Assembly: GCF_021379005.1 (NCBI RefSeq)
Contig: NZ_CP075171.1
Coordinates: forward strand, 5,270,001-5,334,000
From: Leptodesmis sichuanensis A121
Lineage (GTDB): Bacteria; Cyanobacteriota; Cyanobacteriia; Leptolyngbyales; Leptolyngbyaceae
Direction: 5' to 3'
Length of the DNA: 64,000 nt
Positions 27,694-37,920 of this stretch are shown piece by piece; positions within the stretch are counted from its first letter, which is position 1, and each line of letters opens with the position of its first letter. The position numbers and the translations under genes were made by a program. Under the pieces are notes generated by a model, which worked only from the letters and a program-made list of their open reading frames with translations, ran no database searches and was not told the DNA's origin.

Positions 27694-29190
27694 ATGACAC
27701 CTCCTGAATCCGCAACATTGAATGAAGAAACGGCTGCTGTCGTTGAAGAACTGGATAAAAAGGCAGTCATCCAGGAAGTCCTGGAAGCTTATCCCGATAA
27801 AGCGAAGAAAAAACGGGAAAAGCACCTGAACGTTTACGAAGAAGGCAAGTCCGATTGCGGTGTTAAATCCAATATCAAGTCCGTTCCCGGTGTAATGACC
27901 ACTCGTGGTTGCGCCTATGCAGGAGCAAAAGGGGTGGTTTGGGGACCGGTGAAGGATATGATTCACCTCAGTCATGGCCCGGTTGGTTGTGGTTACTACT
28001 CCTGGTCTGGTCGGCGTAACTACTACATTGGCACCACTGGAGTTGACACCTTCGGTACCATGCAATTCACCTCTGACTTCCAGGAACGGGACATCGTATT
28101 CGGCGGTGACAAAAAGCTGGCCAAGTTGCTGCAAGAAATGAATGACCTGTTCCCACTGGCGAAAGGGGTGACGATCGAATCTGAGTGCCCCATTGGTCTG
28201 ATTGGGGATGACATTGAAGCTGTTGCCAAGAAGTCCAGCCGCGACCTGGGGCTGCCGATCGTCCCAGTACGCTGCGAAGGCTTCCGGGGTGTCTCTCAGT
28301 CCCTGGGCCACCACATTGCCAATGACACCGTTCGGGACTGGGCCTTACCCATTTCCGACAAACTGCGGAAAGAAGGCAAACTCACCAATAATGATCCGAC
28401 TCAGTATGATGTTGCTATAATTGGCGATTACAACATTGGTGGAGATGCCTGGTCGTCTCGCATCTTGTTGGAAGAAATGGGTCTGCGGGTGGTCGCTCAG
28501 TTCTCCGGAGATGGCACCTGGAATGAAGTGCTGAATACTCCCACAGTGAAGTTGAATCTAATTCACTGCTATCGGTCGATGAACTACATCTGCCGTCACA
28601 TGGAAGAAACCTACGGAATTCCCTGGTTAGAATTCAACTTCTTTGGCCCCACCCACATTGCCGAATCTCTCCGAGCGATCGCTGATCGCTTCGACGATAA
28701 GATTCGCGAAGGAGCAGAGCGCGTGATTGCCAAGTACACGCCTCAATGCGAAGCCGTGATTGAGAAGTACAAACCCCGTCTGGAAGGGAAGACGGTAATG
28801 TTGATGGTGGGTGGTTTACGTCCCCGTCACGTCATCCCGGCCTTCAAAGACCTGGGCATGACCGTCATCGGTACAGGCTATGAGTTTGGCCACAATGACG
28901 ACTACAAACGTACCACTGAGTATGTCGAAGATGGCACTGTCATCTATGACGACGTGAGTGGACACGAATTTGAAGAGTTTGCCAAGAAACTCAATCCCGA
29001 TCTGATTGCCGCAGGGATTAAAGAGAAGTACGTCTTCCAGAAGATGGCCTTACCCTTCCGCCAAATGCACTCCTGGGATTACTCCGGTCCTTATCATGGC
29101 TACGACGGCTTTGCCATCTTTGCCAGAGACATGGACTTAGCCCTCAACAGCCCAACCTGGGGCCTGGTTAAAGCGCCCTGGAAATCATAA
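27694..29190 (+). CDS. nifD: Nitrogenase MoFe protein alpha chain
   Basis: 498 residues. Holds FeMo-cofactor: Cys ligand in IHCYRSMNY and His ligand in [10 protein letters not shown]-cluster cysteines are in [19 protein letters not shown] and [12 protein letters not shown]. An N-terminal extension ([20 protein letters not shown]) is longer than in many NifD proteins. No excision element interrupts the gene. Confidence 0.98.
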   Translation: MTPPESATLNEETAAVVEELDKKAVIQEVLEAYPDKAKKKREKHLNVYEEGKSDCGVKSNIKSVPGVMTTRGCAYAGAKGVVWGPVKDMIHLSHGPVGCGYYSWSGRRNYYIGTTGVDTFGTMQFTSDFQERDIVFGGDKKLAKLLQEMNDLFPLAKGVTIESECPIGLIGDDIEAVAKKSSRDLGLPIVPVRCEGFRGVSQSLGHHIANDTVRDWALPISDKLRKEGKLTNNDPTQYDVAIIGDYNIGGDAWSSRILLEEMGLRVVAQFSGDGTWNEVLNTPTVKLNLIHCYRSMNYICRHMEETYGIPWLEFNFFGPTHIAESLRAIADRFDDKIREGAERVIAKYTPQCEAVIEKYKPRLEGKTVMLMVGGLRPRHVIPAFKDLGMTVIGTGYEFGHNDDYKRTTEYVEDGTVIYDDVSGHEFEEFAKKLNPDLIAAGIKEKYVFQKMALPFRQMHSWDYSGPYHGYDGFAIFARDMDLALNSPTWGLVKAPWKS

Positions 29191-29306
29191 AGGGATGGCG
29201 ATCGGGGAACAGGAATTAGAAATTCATCATTCACCATTTTTAATTTCCTGCCCCCGGCCATTCCAACCTCTCTGTTCCACCTCGCTGTTTTCTTGGAGAG
29301 AAAGTC

Positions 29307-30842
29307 ATGCCTCAAGATGTCAATAAAGTCAAGGATCACGTTGATCTATTCCACGAGCCGGAGTATCAAGAGCTTTTCAAAGTCAAGAAAGAATTTGAAG
29401 ATGCTTACAGTGCTGAAGAAGTTGCCCGCGTTGCTGAGTGGACTAAAAGTTGGGAATACCGTGAGAAGAACTTTGCCCGGGAAGCCCTGACAGTTAACCC
29501 CGCTAAAGCCTGCCAACCTCTGGGGGCAATCTTTGCAGCGGCTGGGTTTGAAGGCACACTTCCCTTTGTGCATGGATCCCAGGGCTGCGTGGCCTACTTC
29601 CGCACCCACCTGACCCGCCACTTCAAAGAACCCTTCTCTGCGGTTTCCTCCTCCATGACCGAAGATGCAGCCGTATTTGGCGGACTGCAAAACATGATTG
29701 ATGGGTTAGCCAACTCCTACGCATTGTACAAACCCAAAATGATTGCCATGTGCACCACCTGCATGGCGGAAGTGATTGGAGATGACCTGTCAGCCTTCAT
29801 CAAGACCTCGAAGGAAAAGGGATCAATTCCAGAAGATTTCCCCGTTCCCTTCGCCCACACGCCCAGTTTTGTTGGCTCCCACATCACGGGCTATGACAAT
29901 ATGCTGAAGGGCATTCTGGTGAACCTGACGGAAGGCAAGAAGAAAGAAACCACGAATGGTAAGTGGAATTTCATTCCTGGCTTCGATACCTATGTCGCCA
30001 ACAACCGCGAACTCGATCGCATCCTGAACGCCTTCGAAATTCCTCACACCATCCTGGCGGATAACTCGGATCACTTCGATTCGCCCAACGAAGGGACATT
30101 CAATATGTACCAGGGTAAAACCACGCTGGAAGAGGGTGCTGATTCGATTAATGCTGAAGGCACGATCGCCCTGCAAGCCTACTCCACCGTGAAGACACGG
30201 GAATACATCAAGGATGATTGGAAACAGGAAGCCTTAGTGTATCGTCCGTTTGGCATCAAGGGTACCGATGCCTTCCTGGAAAAGTTGTCCGAAATCAGCG
30301 GCAAACCCATCCCCAGAGAACTGGAAATCGAACGGGGACGGGCGATCGATGCCATGACCGACTCGCAAGCCTGGATTCACGGTAAGAGCGTGGCTCTCTA
30401 CGGCGATCCGGATCTCGTTTACGGCATCGTCAGCTTCTTGCTGGAACTGGGCGCTGAACCTACCCACATCGTGGTCACCAACAGCAACGAAGAATTCGAG
30501 AAAGAGTTACAGGCATTGCTGGACTCTAGCGAATATGGCAAGGCTGCGAAGATCTGGGGCGGCAAAGACCTGTGGCATCTGCGCTCCCTGATGTTCACCG
30601 AACCCGTAGACCTGTTGATCGGCAACTCCTATGGTAAGTACCTCTGGCGCGATACCCATACCCCACTTGCCCGGATTGGCTACCCCATCTTCGATCGTCA
30701 TCACCTGCACCGTTATCCCACCCTGGGTTACACAGGCGCGATCAATATGCTCAACTGGATTATCAATACCATCCTGGAAGAGCTGGATCGCAAGACGATC
30801 ATCCCCGCAAAGACCGACATCTCCTACGACCTGATTCGCTAG
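29307..30842 (+). CDS. nifK: Nitrogenase MoFe protein beta chain
   Basis: 511 residues. P-cluster ligands: Cys in KACQPLGAIF, HGSQGCVAYF and CTTCMAEVIGDD. The N-terminal NifK-specific extension (HVDLFHEPEYQELF) is present. Together with NifD it forms the alpha2beta2 MoFe protein. A 15-bp inverted repeat follows the stop. Confidence 0.98.
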   Translation: MPQDVNKVKDHVDLFHEPEYQELFKVKKEFEDAYSAEEVARVAEWTKSWEYREKNFAREALTVNPAKACQPLGAIFAAAGFEGTLPFVHGSQGCVAYFRTHLTRHFKEPFSAVSSSMTEDAAVFGGLQNMIDGLANSYALYKPKMIAMCTTCMAEVIGDDLSAFIKTSKEKGSIPEDFPVPFAHTPSFVGSHITGYDNMLKGILVNLTEGKKKETTNGKWNFIPGFDTYVANNRELDRILNAFEIPHTILADNSDHFDSPNEGTFNMYQGKTTLEEGADSINAEGTIALQAYSTVKTREYIKDDWKQEALVYRPFGIKGTDAFLEKLSEISGKPIPRELEIERGRAIDAMTDSQAWIHGKSVALYGDPDLVYGIVSFLLELGAEPTHIVVTNSNEEFEKELQALLDSSEYGKAAKIWGGKDLWHLRSLMFTEPVDLLIGNSYGKYLWRDTHTPLARIGYPIFDRHHLHRYPTLGYTGAINMLNWIINTILEELDRKTIIPAKTDISYDLIR

Positions 30843-30854
30843 GCGATGTCCAGA

Positions 30855-30901
30855 GTTATGAGTTTTGAGTTGTCCGTTTCCTCCAGCTCAAAACTCATAA
30901 C
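30855..30901. repeat. Perfect 15-bp inverted repeat after nifK
   Basis: GTTATGAGTTTTGAG (30855-30869) and CTCAAAACTCATAAC (30887-30901). It lies immediately downstream of nifK, a place where a hairpin could protect the nifHDK mRNA 3' end. Confidence 0.65.
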
Positions 30902-30940
30902 TTAAAACCTAAAACTCCCTTCTCCGCTCCTCCTTTCACT

Positions 30941-31255
30941 ATGGCCACTCTACTCCACAAGGGCGATCACTTCCCATTTCGTCCTCGACTTGCCAAACTC
31001 GATCTACTCGCTCCCCTGCGGCACTGGATCGACAATCTGGAAATTACGAACCCAGAACAGGCCCATCGCATTTGTCGCTTAATTCCCTGCACCTGCCCCT
31101 TTGAGCGCACCTTCACCCTGTTCGGCCACACTTACCACATCCCACCTCTCTGCAAACTCAACCCCCTCTACAACGAATTCGTCGCCCTCCGCTTCCGTGC
31201 CCTCAGCTACCTCTCAGATACCTGCGGCGTAGATGTCAAAGATTACATTTGTTAG
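30941..31255 (+). CDS. Mo-dependent nitrogenase C-terminal domain protein (standalone)
   Basis: 104 residues matching the domain that follows TerB in the protein at 48445: shared blocks are PLRHWIDNLEI/PVRDWLDHMDV, CRLIPCTCPFERTFTLFG/CKMIPSQCPFERDITLFG, and HIPPLCKLNPLYNEFVALRFRALSYL. Conserved Cys in CPFER and PLCKLNP could bind a metal or cluster. The family is found in cyanobacteria and linked to nif genes by name and place; biochemical role unknown. Located between nifK and nifEN. Confidence 0.85.
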   Translation: MATLLHKGDHFPFRPRLAKLDLLAPLRHWIDNLEITNPEQAHRICRLIPCTCPFERTFTLFGHTYHIPPLCKLNPLYNEFVALRFRALSYLSDTCGVDVKDYIC

Positions 31256-31260
31256 TGACA

Positions 31261-31294
31261 AAAACTCGGAGTCATCGTAAAAACTCCGAGTTTT
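31261..31294. repeat. Hairpin AAAACTCGGAGT/ACTCCGAGTTTT before nifEN
   Basis: Perfect 12-bp inverted repeat with a 10-base loop and a T run at the 3' side; terminator-like. A third half-copy lies at 31327-31342. The same words recur at 37921-38001 and 20336-20350. Confidence 0.6.
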
Positions 31295-31374
31295 GAATAA
31301 TGAAGCTGAGATTATCGGTTCAAAGTAAAAACTCCGAGTTTTGGATCAACCCCACCCACCCCCTCCTCATCCCC

Positions 31375-34203
31375 ATGAAACTCACTCAAGGCAAAATTAA
31401 CGAACTTCTGAGCGAGTCGGCTTGTGAACATAATCACAAGAAGGACGGCAAAGGCAAAAATAAGGCTTGTACGCAAGTCGCGCAACCCGGTGCGGCCCAA
31501 GGCGGGTGTGCATTTGATGGCGCAATGATTGCGTTGGTGCCGATCACGGATGTAGCGCATTTAGTGCATGGGCCGATCGCCTGTGCCGGAAATTCCTGGG
31601 GAAGTCGGGGAAGTCTTTCTTCCGGCCCCATGCTCTACAAAATGGGCTTCACCACCGATTTGAATGAGAATGATATTATTTTTGGCGGTGAAAAGCGGCT
31701 CTACAAGGCAATTCAGGAAGTCCATCAACGCTATAATCCGGCAGCAGTCTTTGTCTATTCCACCTGTGTGACGGCCTTGATTGGCGATGATCTAGATGCC
31801 GTGTGTCAAAAGGCATCTGAAAAGATTGGCATTCCCGTTGTTCCAGTGAATTCTCCCGGTTTCATTGGCAGTAAGAACCTGGGAAATCGCGTTGGCGGTG
31901 AAAGTTTGCTGGCTTATGTTGTGGGCACCCGTGAACCAGAATATACCACGCCCTACGATATCAACCTGATTGGGGAATATAACATTGCGGGGGAAATGTG
32001 GCCCGTCCTGGAGTTGTTTGAAAAAGTGGGCATCCGGGTACTGGCCAAAATCACTGGAGATGCTCGCTACAACGAAGTGGCCTGTGCCCACCGCGCCAAA
32101 CTAAATGTGATGATCTGCTCCAAAGCGCTGATCAACATGGCCCGTAAAATGCAGGAGGACTACGGCATTCCCTACATTGAGGAGTCCTTCTATGGTGTGG
32201 AGGACATGAACCGTTGCCTGCGAAACATTGCCGCTAAGTTGGGCGATCCAGCCTTGCAGGAACGAGTCGAAACGCTGATTGCCGAAGAAACGGAAAAGCT
32301 GAATCAGGCTCTGGCTCCCTATCGGGCACGACTGAAAGGCAAGCGAGTAGTGCTGTATACGGGAGGTGTGAAAAGCTGGTCGATCATTTCTGCCGCCAAA
32401 GATCTGGGGATGGAAGTGATGGCCACCAGCACCAAAAAAAGCACTGAAGAAGACAAAGCCCGCATCAAAGAATTACTGGGTAAAGATGGCGTGATGCTGG
32501 AAAAAGGCAATGCCAAAGAACTTCTACGGGTCATCGCTCAAACCAAGGCTGATATGCTAATTGCGGGAGGCCGCAACCAGTATACTGCTCTGAAAGCCCG
32601 CATTCCCTTCCTGGACATCAACCAGGAGCGTCATCATCCCTATGCCGGATATGTGGGCATGGTGGAAATGGCCCGTGAACTCGATGAGGCTCTGCACAGT
32701 CCGATTTGGCAGCAAGTGAGATTGCAGGCACCGTGGGAAGTGAGGCTGAAAGCGGAGGAAGGGCAGGAGGTTGAGAAAAAAGGAGATAGGGGAAATCGGG
32801 AAGATGGGGAAGGAATTCTAAATGTGGAATCCAAAATCCAAAACCCAAAATCCAAAATCGTAACCACCAAAAAGTCTGTTGCTGTAAATCCTTTGAAACA
32901 AAGTCAGCCTCTGGGAGCGGCGTTGGCCTATCTGGGACTGAAAGGTGTAATGCCGCTGTTTCATGGATCGCAGGGGTGTACGGCTTTTGCTAAGGTGATG
33001 CTGGTGCGTCACTTCCGGGAGGCGATTCCCCTATCAACGACAGCGATGACGGAAGTGAGTACGATCCTGGGTGGGGAAGAGAATGTCGAGCAAGCGATCG
33101 CGACCCTATTGGAGAAATCCAAACCGGAAATTATTGGGCTATGTACGACGGGATTAACAGAAACTCGTGGGGATGACATGGATGGCATTCTCAAAAGTAT
33201 TCGTAAACGTCGTCCAGAGTTGAGATCCCTACCGATCGTGTTTACCTCGACTCCTGATTTCAAAGGGGCACTCCAGGATGGCTATGCGGCTACGGTGGAA
33301 AGTATTGTGAATACGTTGCCATTACATCTGGAATTGGATGCTTCTTCTCCTAGCTCAAGGCCGGAATTAGATTACCTGCATGTCTCGGTTTCTTCGCAGG
33401 TGACGATTCTGGCGGGGCCATCCTTTGCACCGGGAGATGTGCAAGCAATTAAGGAAATAGTTTCCGCGTTCCGCTTAAATCCGGTGGTGGTTCCTGATCT
33501 GTCAGTTTCCCTGGATGGTCACTTATCCGATGACTACAGTGCGATAACCACGGGCGGAACAACATTGGCTCAGGTGCGATCGCTGGGTCGTTCTGCTTTT
33601 ACTCTGGCTTTGGGCCAGTGTATGGAAGGAGCCGCCAGGAGTCTGCAACAGCAGTTTGGCACCGAGTACGCCGTGTTTGACAGTTTGACCGGGTTGGCGG
33701 TAGTTGATCAATTCCTGGAAACCCTTTCCCATATCAGTGGCTACCCTGTTCCTGAAAAATATCGCCACCAGCGCCGTCAGTTGCAGGACGCAATTCTGGA
33801 TACCCACTTCTACTTCGGTCGCAAACGGATCGCTCTTGCGCTAGAACCCGATCTACTCTACGCCGTCAGTCACTGGCTGCATCTTATGGGGGCAGAAATC
33901 CAAGCGGCTGTCACCACCACCAAATCTCCGCTCCTGGAGCAACTGCCTGTGGAGACAGTGACGATCGGCGATCTGGAAGACCTGGAACAATTAGCGGCTG
34001 GCTCTGACCTGTTGATTGCTAATTCCCATGCTAAGACGATTGCTCAACGACTGGGAATTCCCCTGTATCGGCTCGGCTTTCCGATCTTCGATCGCCTGGG
34101 TAATGGCCACCGCAGCATCGTTGGTTACGCAGGCACCACCCAATTTTTGTTTGATGTTGGCAACCTGTTATTGGAACAAGAAGAAGCGCAAGCGCACCAC
34201 TAG
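31375..34203 (+). CDS. nifEN: Fused NifE-NifN, FeMo-cofactor assembly scaffold
   Basis: 942 residues from ATG 31375; an in-frame start at 31300 would only translate intergenic hairpin repeats. Residues 1-456 are NifE (Cys in [32 protein letters not shown]). Residues ~501-942 are NifN ([40 protein letters not shown]). The subunits normally form an alpha2beta2 complex on which NifB-co matures. The linker (457-500) is charged and repetitive and matches local intergenic repeat sequence when read as DNA. Fusions of these two genes are known in some diazotrophs. Confidence 0.96.
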   Translation: MKLTQGKINELLSESACEHNHKKDGKGKNKACTQVAQPGAAQGGCAFDGAMIALVPITDVAHLVHGPIACAGNSWGSRGSLSSGPMLYKMGFTTDLNENDIIFGGEKRLYKAIQEVHQRYNPAAVFVYSTCVTALIGDDLDAVCQKASEKIGIPVVPVNSPGFIGSKNLGNRVGGESLLAYVVGTREPEYTTPYDINLIGEYNIAGEMWPVLELFEKVGIRVLAKITGDARYNEVACAHRAKLNVMICSKALINMARKMQEDYGIPYIEESFYGVEDMNRCLRNIAAKLGDPALQERVETLIAEETEKLNQALAPYRARLKGKRVVLYTGGVKSWSIISAAKDLGMEVMATSTKKSTEEDKARIKELLGKDGVMLEKGNAKELLRVIAQTKADMLIAGGRNQYTALKARIPFLDINQERHHPYAGYVGMVEMARELDEALHSPIWQQVRLQAPWEVRLKAEEGQEVEKKGDRGNREDGEGILNVESKIQNPKSKIVTTKKSVAVNPLKQSQPLGAALAYLGLKGVMPLFHGSQGCTAFAKVMLVRHFREAIPLSTTAMTEVSTILGGEENVEQAIATLLEKSKPEIIGLCTTGLTETRGDDMDGILKSIRKRRPELRSLPIVFTSTPDFKGALQDGYAATVESIVNTLPLHLELDASSPSSRPELDYLHVSVSSQVTILAGPSFAPGDVQAIKEIVSAFRLNPVVVPDLSVSLDGHLSDDYSAITTGGTTLAQVRSLGRSAFTLALGQCMEGAARSLQQQFGTEYAVFDSLTGLAVVDQFLETLSHISGYPVPEKYRHQRRQLQDAILDTHFYFGRKRIALALEPDLLYAVSHWLHLMGAEIQAAVTTTKSPLLEQLPVETVTIGDLEDLEQLAAGSDLLIANSHAKTIAQRLGIPLYRLGFPIFDRLGNGHRSIVGYAGTTQFLFDVGNLLLEQEEAQAHH
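32829..32861 (+). repeat. CCAAAATCC-type repeat inside the nifEN linker
   Basis: Four near copies of CCAAAATC occur in the coding sequence of the linker (residues [13 protein letters not shown]). The same words occur noncoding at 34280-34311 and, inverted, at 15166-15183. Suggests the linker is a former spacer. Confidence 0.65.
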
Positions 34204-34328
34204 GAATTGAGAGTGAAGAAGGAAGAGTTGAGAGTTGAGAATGATGAGTTTTAAGTTTTGAGTTTTGAGTTAGGGAATAATCCAAAATCCAAAATCTAAA
34301 ATCCAAAATTGATTTTCAGGAGGACAAC

Positions 34329-34754
34329 ATGAAAATTGCCTTCACGACTAGCGATCAAGTTCATATCAATGCTCACTTTGGCTGGGCGAAGAAGATTGAT
34401 GTGTATGAAGTCACACCAGAAGGATATACCTTTTTGGAAACGATTACCTTTGATGGTGACTTGAAAGAGGATGGGAACGAAGACAAGCTGACACCTAAAA
34501 TTGAAGCGTTGAGCGATTGCACGATCGTCTACGTTTCAGCCATTGGTGGCAGTGCCGCTGCACGGCTGATCAACCATCACATTACCCCTATCAAAGCTCA
34601 GTCTGAAGAGCAAAAAATCCCAGATATTCTGAGTAAACTTGTGGAAACTCTGAATGGCAGCCCTCCTCCCTGGTTAAGGAAGGCATTGCAACAACGTAAA
34701 CCAACCAACTTTTTTGACGAACTCGATGCAACTGAGGAAGAAGTAACCGTATGA
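34329..34754 (+). CDS. nifX: NifX, cofactor carrier protein
   Basis: 141 residues of the NifX/NafY fold (MKIAFTTSDQVHINAHFGWAKKIDVYEV). It binds NifB-co or VK-cluster and passes it to NifEN. The C-terminal basic tail WLRKALQQRKPTNFFDELD is typical of cyanobacterial NifX. Ribosome site AGGAGG precedes the start. Overlaps the next gene by four bases. Confidence 0.94.
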   Translation: MKIAFTTSDQVHINAHFGWAKKIDVYEVTPEGYTFLETITFDGDLKEDGNEDKLTPKIEALSDCTIVYVSAIGGSAAARLINHHITPIKAQSEEQKIPDILSKLVETLNGSPPPWLRKALQQRKPTNFFDELDATEEEVTV

Positions 34755-35224
34755 CAACTACACCTGTTGACACGCCCACCCCTGCTCATGTTTTGGACAG
34801 CCCTTTCCTGAAGGCGATTGTTCAACAAATTCGAGCCAATGATGCTTACGGCACCTACCGCAACTGGTCGGATGAGTTATTACTCAAACCGTATGTTGTG
34901 ACCAAAGCCCAGAAACGCGAAATTTCCGTGGATGGAGATGTCGATCCGATTACCAAAGGACGAATTCTGGCGTTCTACCGGGGCATTGCTCACCGAATTG
35001 AATCTGAAACCGGGATGCTCTGTCAGGTGGTGATTGACCTCAGCCATGAAGGATTTGGTTGGGCGCTGATCTTCTCTGGTCGGCTGCTGCTGGTTGCCCG
35101 GACACTGCGCGATGCCCAACGGTTTGGCTTTGACTCTCTGGAGAAAGCCGCCCTTGAAGGTGACAAACTGGCCGAAGCAGGAATTGCACTGGCAAACCGT
35201 TTTCCAGAGGTCGGCAAACTCTAA
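34751..35224 (+). CDS. NifX-associated nitrogen fixation protein (DUF269)
   Basis: 157 residues. DUF269 features: LDSPFLKAIVQQIRANDAYGTYR near the N-terminus, then KGRILAFYRGIAHRIE and VVIDLSHEGFGWALIFSGRLLL. The family nearly always follows nifX; its biochemical role is not settled. ATGA coupling with nifX supports joint function. Confidence 0.92.
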   Translation: MTTTPVDTPTPAHVLDSPFLKAIVQQIRANDAYGTYRNWSDELLLKPYVVTKAQKREISVDGDVDPITKGRILAFYRGIAHRIESETGMLCQVVIDLSHEGFGWALIFSGRLLLVARTLRDAQRFGFDSLEKAALEGDKLAEAGIALANRFPEVGKL

Positions 35225-35225
35225 A

Positions 35226-35289
35226 AATTATGAATTATGAATTAAAAATTATGAATTCAATTTCACGATTTGCAATTCATAATTCATAA
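35226..35289. repeat. Inverted repeat AATTATGAATT/AATTCATAATT in the spacer
   Basis: AATTATGAATTATGAATT (35226-35243) pairs with AATTCATAATTCATAA (35274-35289). A different sequence family from the GAGTTTT repeats but the same placement between nif genes. Confidence 0.6.
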
Positions 35290-35325
35290 CTTATCATTCA
35301 AAATTCATAATTCCTTTGAGGTTTT

Positions 35326-35547
35326 ATGTCACAGGTAACAGAAATCACCAGCGTAGACGAGCTAAGAATACAAATTAGGCGGCTCAATAGTAAGGCAGGA
35401 CAACTGAAGATGGATCTGCATGATCTGGCGGAGGGATTGCCTGCCAACTATGAGCGCTTGATGGACGCAGCCCAGGAAACTTACGACATTTTTCACCAGA
35501 TTGACCAACTGAAAAAACAGTTAAAGCAATTGGAGTCAAAACAATGA
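35326..35547 (+). CDS. CCE_0567-type small helical metalloprotein (DUF683)
   Basis: 73 residues, almost wholly helical (SVDELRIQIRRLNSKAGQLKMDLHDLAEGLP, then a second amphipathic helix ending QIDQLKKQLKQLE). It matches the DUF683 family of nif clusters, described as a two-helix metal-binding protein. GAGG upstream; stop overlaps nifW start (ATGA). Confidence 0.9.
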   Translation: MSQVTEITSVDELRIQIRRLNSKAGQLKMDLHDLAEGLPANYERLMDAAQETYDIFHQIDQLKKQLKQLESKQ

Positions 35548-35855
35548 GCAGAACCTTAGCTGAATTCGAGCGTTTGGTGGATGCAGAAGAATATTTACAA
35601 TTCTTTGGCCTACCGTATGACCCACAATTTGTGAATGTGAATCGACTGCATATCCTGAAAAAATTCTCTAACTTCATCAAAGGCATTGATACCAGTGCTT
35701 TAAGTGAAGCAGAGGTGCTCGATCGCTACGAGGTTGCGTTACAACAAGCCTACAACACCTTCAACGACTCCACGCCCCTGGATGAAAAGCTGTTCAAAGT
35801 GTTCAAAGACAAAGCTCAAAACGTTGTCCTGCTTTCTGAAATCGGCGCGGAGTAG
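35544..35855 (+). CDS. nifW: NifW nitrogenase-stabilising protein
   Basis: 103 residues with the NifW signature (LAEFERLVDAEEYLQFFGLPYDP and VNRLHILKKF). NifW binds MoFe protein and is thought to protect it or aid maturation under oxygen. Coupled to the DUF683 gene upstream; hesA follows after 15 bases. Confidence 0.95.
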   Translation: MSRTLAEFERLVDAEEYLQFFGLPYDPQFVNVNRLHILKKFSNFIKGIDTSALSEAEVLDRYEVALQQAYNTFNDSTPLDEKLFKVFKDKAQNVVLLSEIGAE

Positions 35856-35870
35856 AGGAGGAGAACCGCT

Positions 35871-36659
35871 GTGCCAAACCTGACCTCGATTGAACTAGAG
35901 CGCTATCGTCGCCAGATTATGCTTCCTGGTTTTGGAGAGGAAGCTCAGCAACGGCTGAAAAACTCTACTGTGCTTGTCACCGGAGTCGGTGGTTTAGGAG
36001 GCACAGCAGCGCTTTACCTGGCTGTAGCCGGAATAGGACGGTTGATCCTGTTGCGAGGTGGAGAATTGCGTCTGGATGACATGAATCGCCAGGTCTTGAT
36101 GACTGATGACTGGATAGGACAACCACGAGTCTTCAAAGCAAAAGAAACACTGGCAGCCATTAATCCAGATGTGAAAATTGATGCCATTTGTGAGTATGTG
36201 GCACCCGACAACGTAGATGCTTTGGTGCAACAGGCGGATGTGGTGCTGGACTGTGCCCATAACTTTGTAGAGCGGGATTTGCTGAATGCGGCCTGTGTAC
36301 AGTGGGGGAAACCCATGATCGAAGCAGCGATGAACGACATGGAAGCCTACCTGACAACTATGGTTCCTGGCTTAACCCCCTGTTTGTCCTGCATCTTCCC
36401 GGAAAAGCCCGACTGGGATAAACGTGGGTTTGGTGTGTTAGGAGCGGTCTCCGGCACCCTCGCCTGCCTTACCGCCCTGGAAGCGATCAAATTGATCACT
36501 GGCCTGGGCACTCCCTTACTATCTCAACTGTTGACCATGGATCTGAGTCGGGCCGAGTTCGCCAAACGCCGTCCCTATCATGATCCCAACTGTCCGGTTT
36601 GCGGTAGCAAGAGTCGTCGATTAGCCGATGTAGGGGCGAAGTATTCGATAGTTCATTAG
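35871..36659 (+). CDS. hesA: HesA, E1-like (ThiF/MoeB) adenylyltransferase
   Basis: 262 residues from a GTG start set by the strong GAGGAGGAG seven bases upstream. ATP-binding GVGGLGGTAALYL near residue 43, then DMNRQVLMTDDWIGQP typical of ThiF/MoeB, two CxxC-like zinc pairs (CLSCIFPE and CPVCGSKS). HesA is conserved in nif clusters of cyanobacteria and has been linked to molybdenum or cofactor supply. The catalytic Cys region is not identified with certainty. Confidence 0.92.
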   Translation: MPNLTSIELERYRRQIMLPGFGEEAQQRLKNSTVLVTGVGGLGGTAALYLAVAGIGRLILLRGGELRLDDMNRQVLMTDDWIGQPRVFKAKETLAAINPDVKIDAICEYVAPDNVDALVQQADVVLDCAHNFVERDLLNAACVQWGKPMIEAAMNDMEAYLTTMVPGLTPCLSCIFPEKPDWDKRGFGVLGAVSGTLACLTALEAIKLITGLGTPLLSQLLTMDLSRAEFAKRRPYHDPNCPVCGSKSRRLADVGAKYSIVH

Positions 36660-36750
36660 CAGATTTGCAAAAATTCTACCCGCATGCTTCGCTCCTACTC
36701 ATCCCAATAGCTTTGTTCATTCATCTACTCCTCTACCTCTTCCCCTTGCT

Positions 36751-37020
36751 ATGCTGTACTCCTGTGTTGCTTTATTACTAGGAATTACAACCCTCTATTG
36801 GAGCCGATCGATCGCAGACGAAGCCACTCGAATAGTCACTGGAATAGTCAGTCGCTTTAGCCTCTTTCTCAGCCTGGTTTATGCGCCCTGGCCAATCAAA
36901 ATGCTAATTGCGATCGCAATTCTAGTGTTTCCATTCTGCACCCAACGGTACAACATCCGGTATGGCTTATGCTCCCATCGCTGCATGATTCGTGCCAGTT
37001 GTCCCCATGTCCATGCTTAA
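36751..37020 (+). CDS. Small membrane protein between hesA and hesB, unknown
   Basis: 89 residues, two hydrophobic segments (VALLLGITTLYW and PIKMLIAIAILVFPFC) and a Cys/His-rich tail (CSHRCMIRASCPHVHA) that could bind metal. No family recognised and no strong ribosome site (preceded by a pyrimidine-rich stretch). Its position inside the nif unit is the main support. Confidence 0.45.
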   Translation: MLYSCVALLLGITTLYWSRSIADEATRIVTGIVSRFSLFLSLVYAPWPIKMLIAIAILVFPFCTQRYNIRYGLCSHRCMIRASCPHVHA

Positions 37021-37112
37021 CCAGAAATGCAGCGTATCGCTGCCGCTAACGTATCCTTACACCCTACACCCCGATCCCCAATCCCCAATCCCCTACTCTC
37101 TCTGGAGGCTTT

Positions 37113-37484
37113 ATGACCCTATTTCTCACCGAACTTGCTGAACTGCGCCTGCGTACTTTTCTACAGGGTGCCAGCAAAGCTGAAGACGCTCCTCTACGGG
37201 GGGTGCGTTTCTCTGTAACCGATGGGGGTTGCAGCGGCTACCAGTATGCCCTGGATATTATCAACGAACCAAAATCTGATGATCTGTTGCAGGAACAGGG
37301 GAGATTACGAGTTTACATCGATCGCGAGAGCGCCCCTTTACTGGATGGAGTCGTTGTTGATTACGTCGAAGGTCTGACCCAGAGCGGTTTCAAGTTTTCT
37401 AACCCCAATGCAACAGAATCCTGTGGTTGTGGGCAATCCTTTAAGGCTGGTGATTGCTCTCCTGCAGGCGTTCCGTGCAGCTAG
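37113..37484 (+). CDS. hesB: HesB/IscA-type Fe-S carrier, nif-specific
   Basis: 123 residues of the A-type carrier family: RGVRFSVTDGGCSGYQYAL with the first conserved Cys, and the C-terminal SCGCGQSF pair. The extra tail GDCSPAGVPCS is the usual HesB/NifIscA feature. It delivers Fe-S clusters to nitrogenase components. GGAGG upstream of ATG. Confidence 0.93.
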   Translation: MTLFLTELAELRLRTFLQGASKAEDAPLRGVRFSVTDGGCSGYQYALDIINEPKSDDLLQEQGRLRVYIDRESAPLLDGVVVDYVEGLTQSGFKFSNPNATESCGCGQSFKAGDCSPAGVPCS

Positions 37485-37605
37485 CAGACGCTAGCAAGTG
37501 ACGAGTTTTGAACTCCAGGTTTTAAGTTTCTAACTCAGTCAACCACTGATAACTTAAAACTCAAAACTTAACACTTAAAACCATCCAATTTCGGAGGATA
37601 CAGAA

Positions 37606-37905
37606 ATGACAACCTACCAAGTGCATTTGATCAACAAGAAGAGAGCGATAGACATCACTATTCCTGTTGAAGATACGACAACAATTCTGGAAGCGGCAGA
37701 AGAACAGGGATTAGATTTACCTTTTTCCTGTCACTCTGGTTCTTGCTCTAGCTGTGTGGGCAAGGTTGTAGAAGGTGAAATTGATCAGTCTGAACAGGTG
37801 TTCCTGGATGACGAACAAGTCGCAAAGGGTTTTGTACTCCTCTGCGTCTCCTATCCGCGATCGGACTGCACGATTCGGACTCATCAGGAAGCCTATTTGG
37901 TTTAG
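37606..37905 (+). CDS. fdxH: FdxH, plant-type [2Fe-2S] ferredoxin
   Basis: 99 residues; cluster motif CHSGSCSSC and a distal Cys in [11 protein letters not shown]. Basic residues near the N-terminus ([10 protein letters not shown]) match FdxH, which donates electrons to NifH. GGAGG upstream. Flanked by hairpin repeats on both sides. Confidence 0.94.
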   Translation: MTTYQVHLINKKRAIDITIPVEDTTTILEAAEEQGLDLPFSCHSGSCSSCVGKVVEGEIDQSEQVFLDDEQVAKGFVLLCVSYPRSDCTIRTHQEAYLV

Positions 37906-37920
37906 TACCTAAAGTGACCT

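Noticed and set aside
27694-29190. nifD excision element (as in heterocystous strains)
   Set aside because: nifD is a continuous full-length frame; fdxN and hesA/B are also uninterrupted.
31300-31374. Upstream start for nifEN
   Set aside because: The extra codons translate the AAAACTCCGAG hairpin repeat; ATG 31375 begins the conserved NifE N-terminus.
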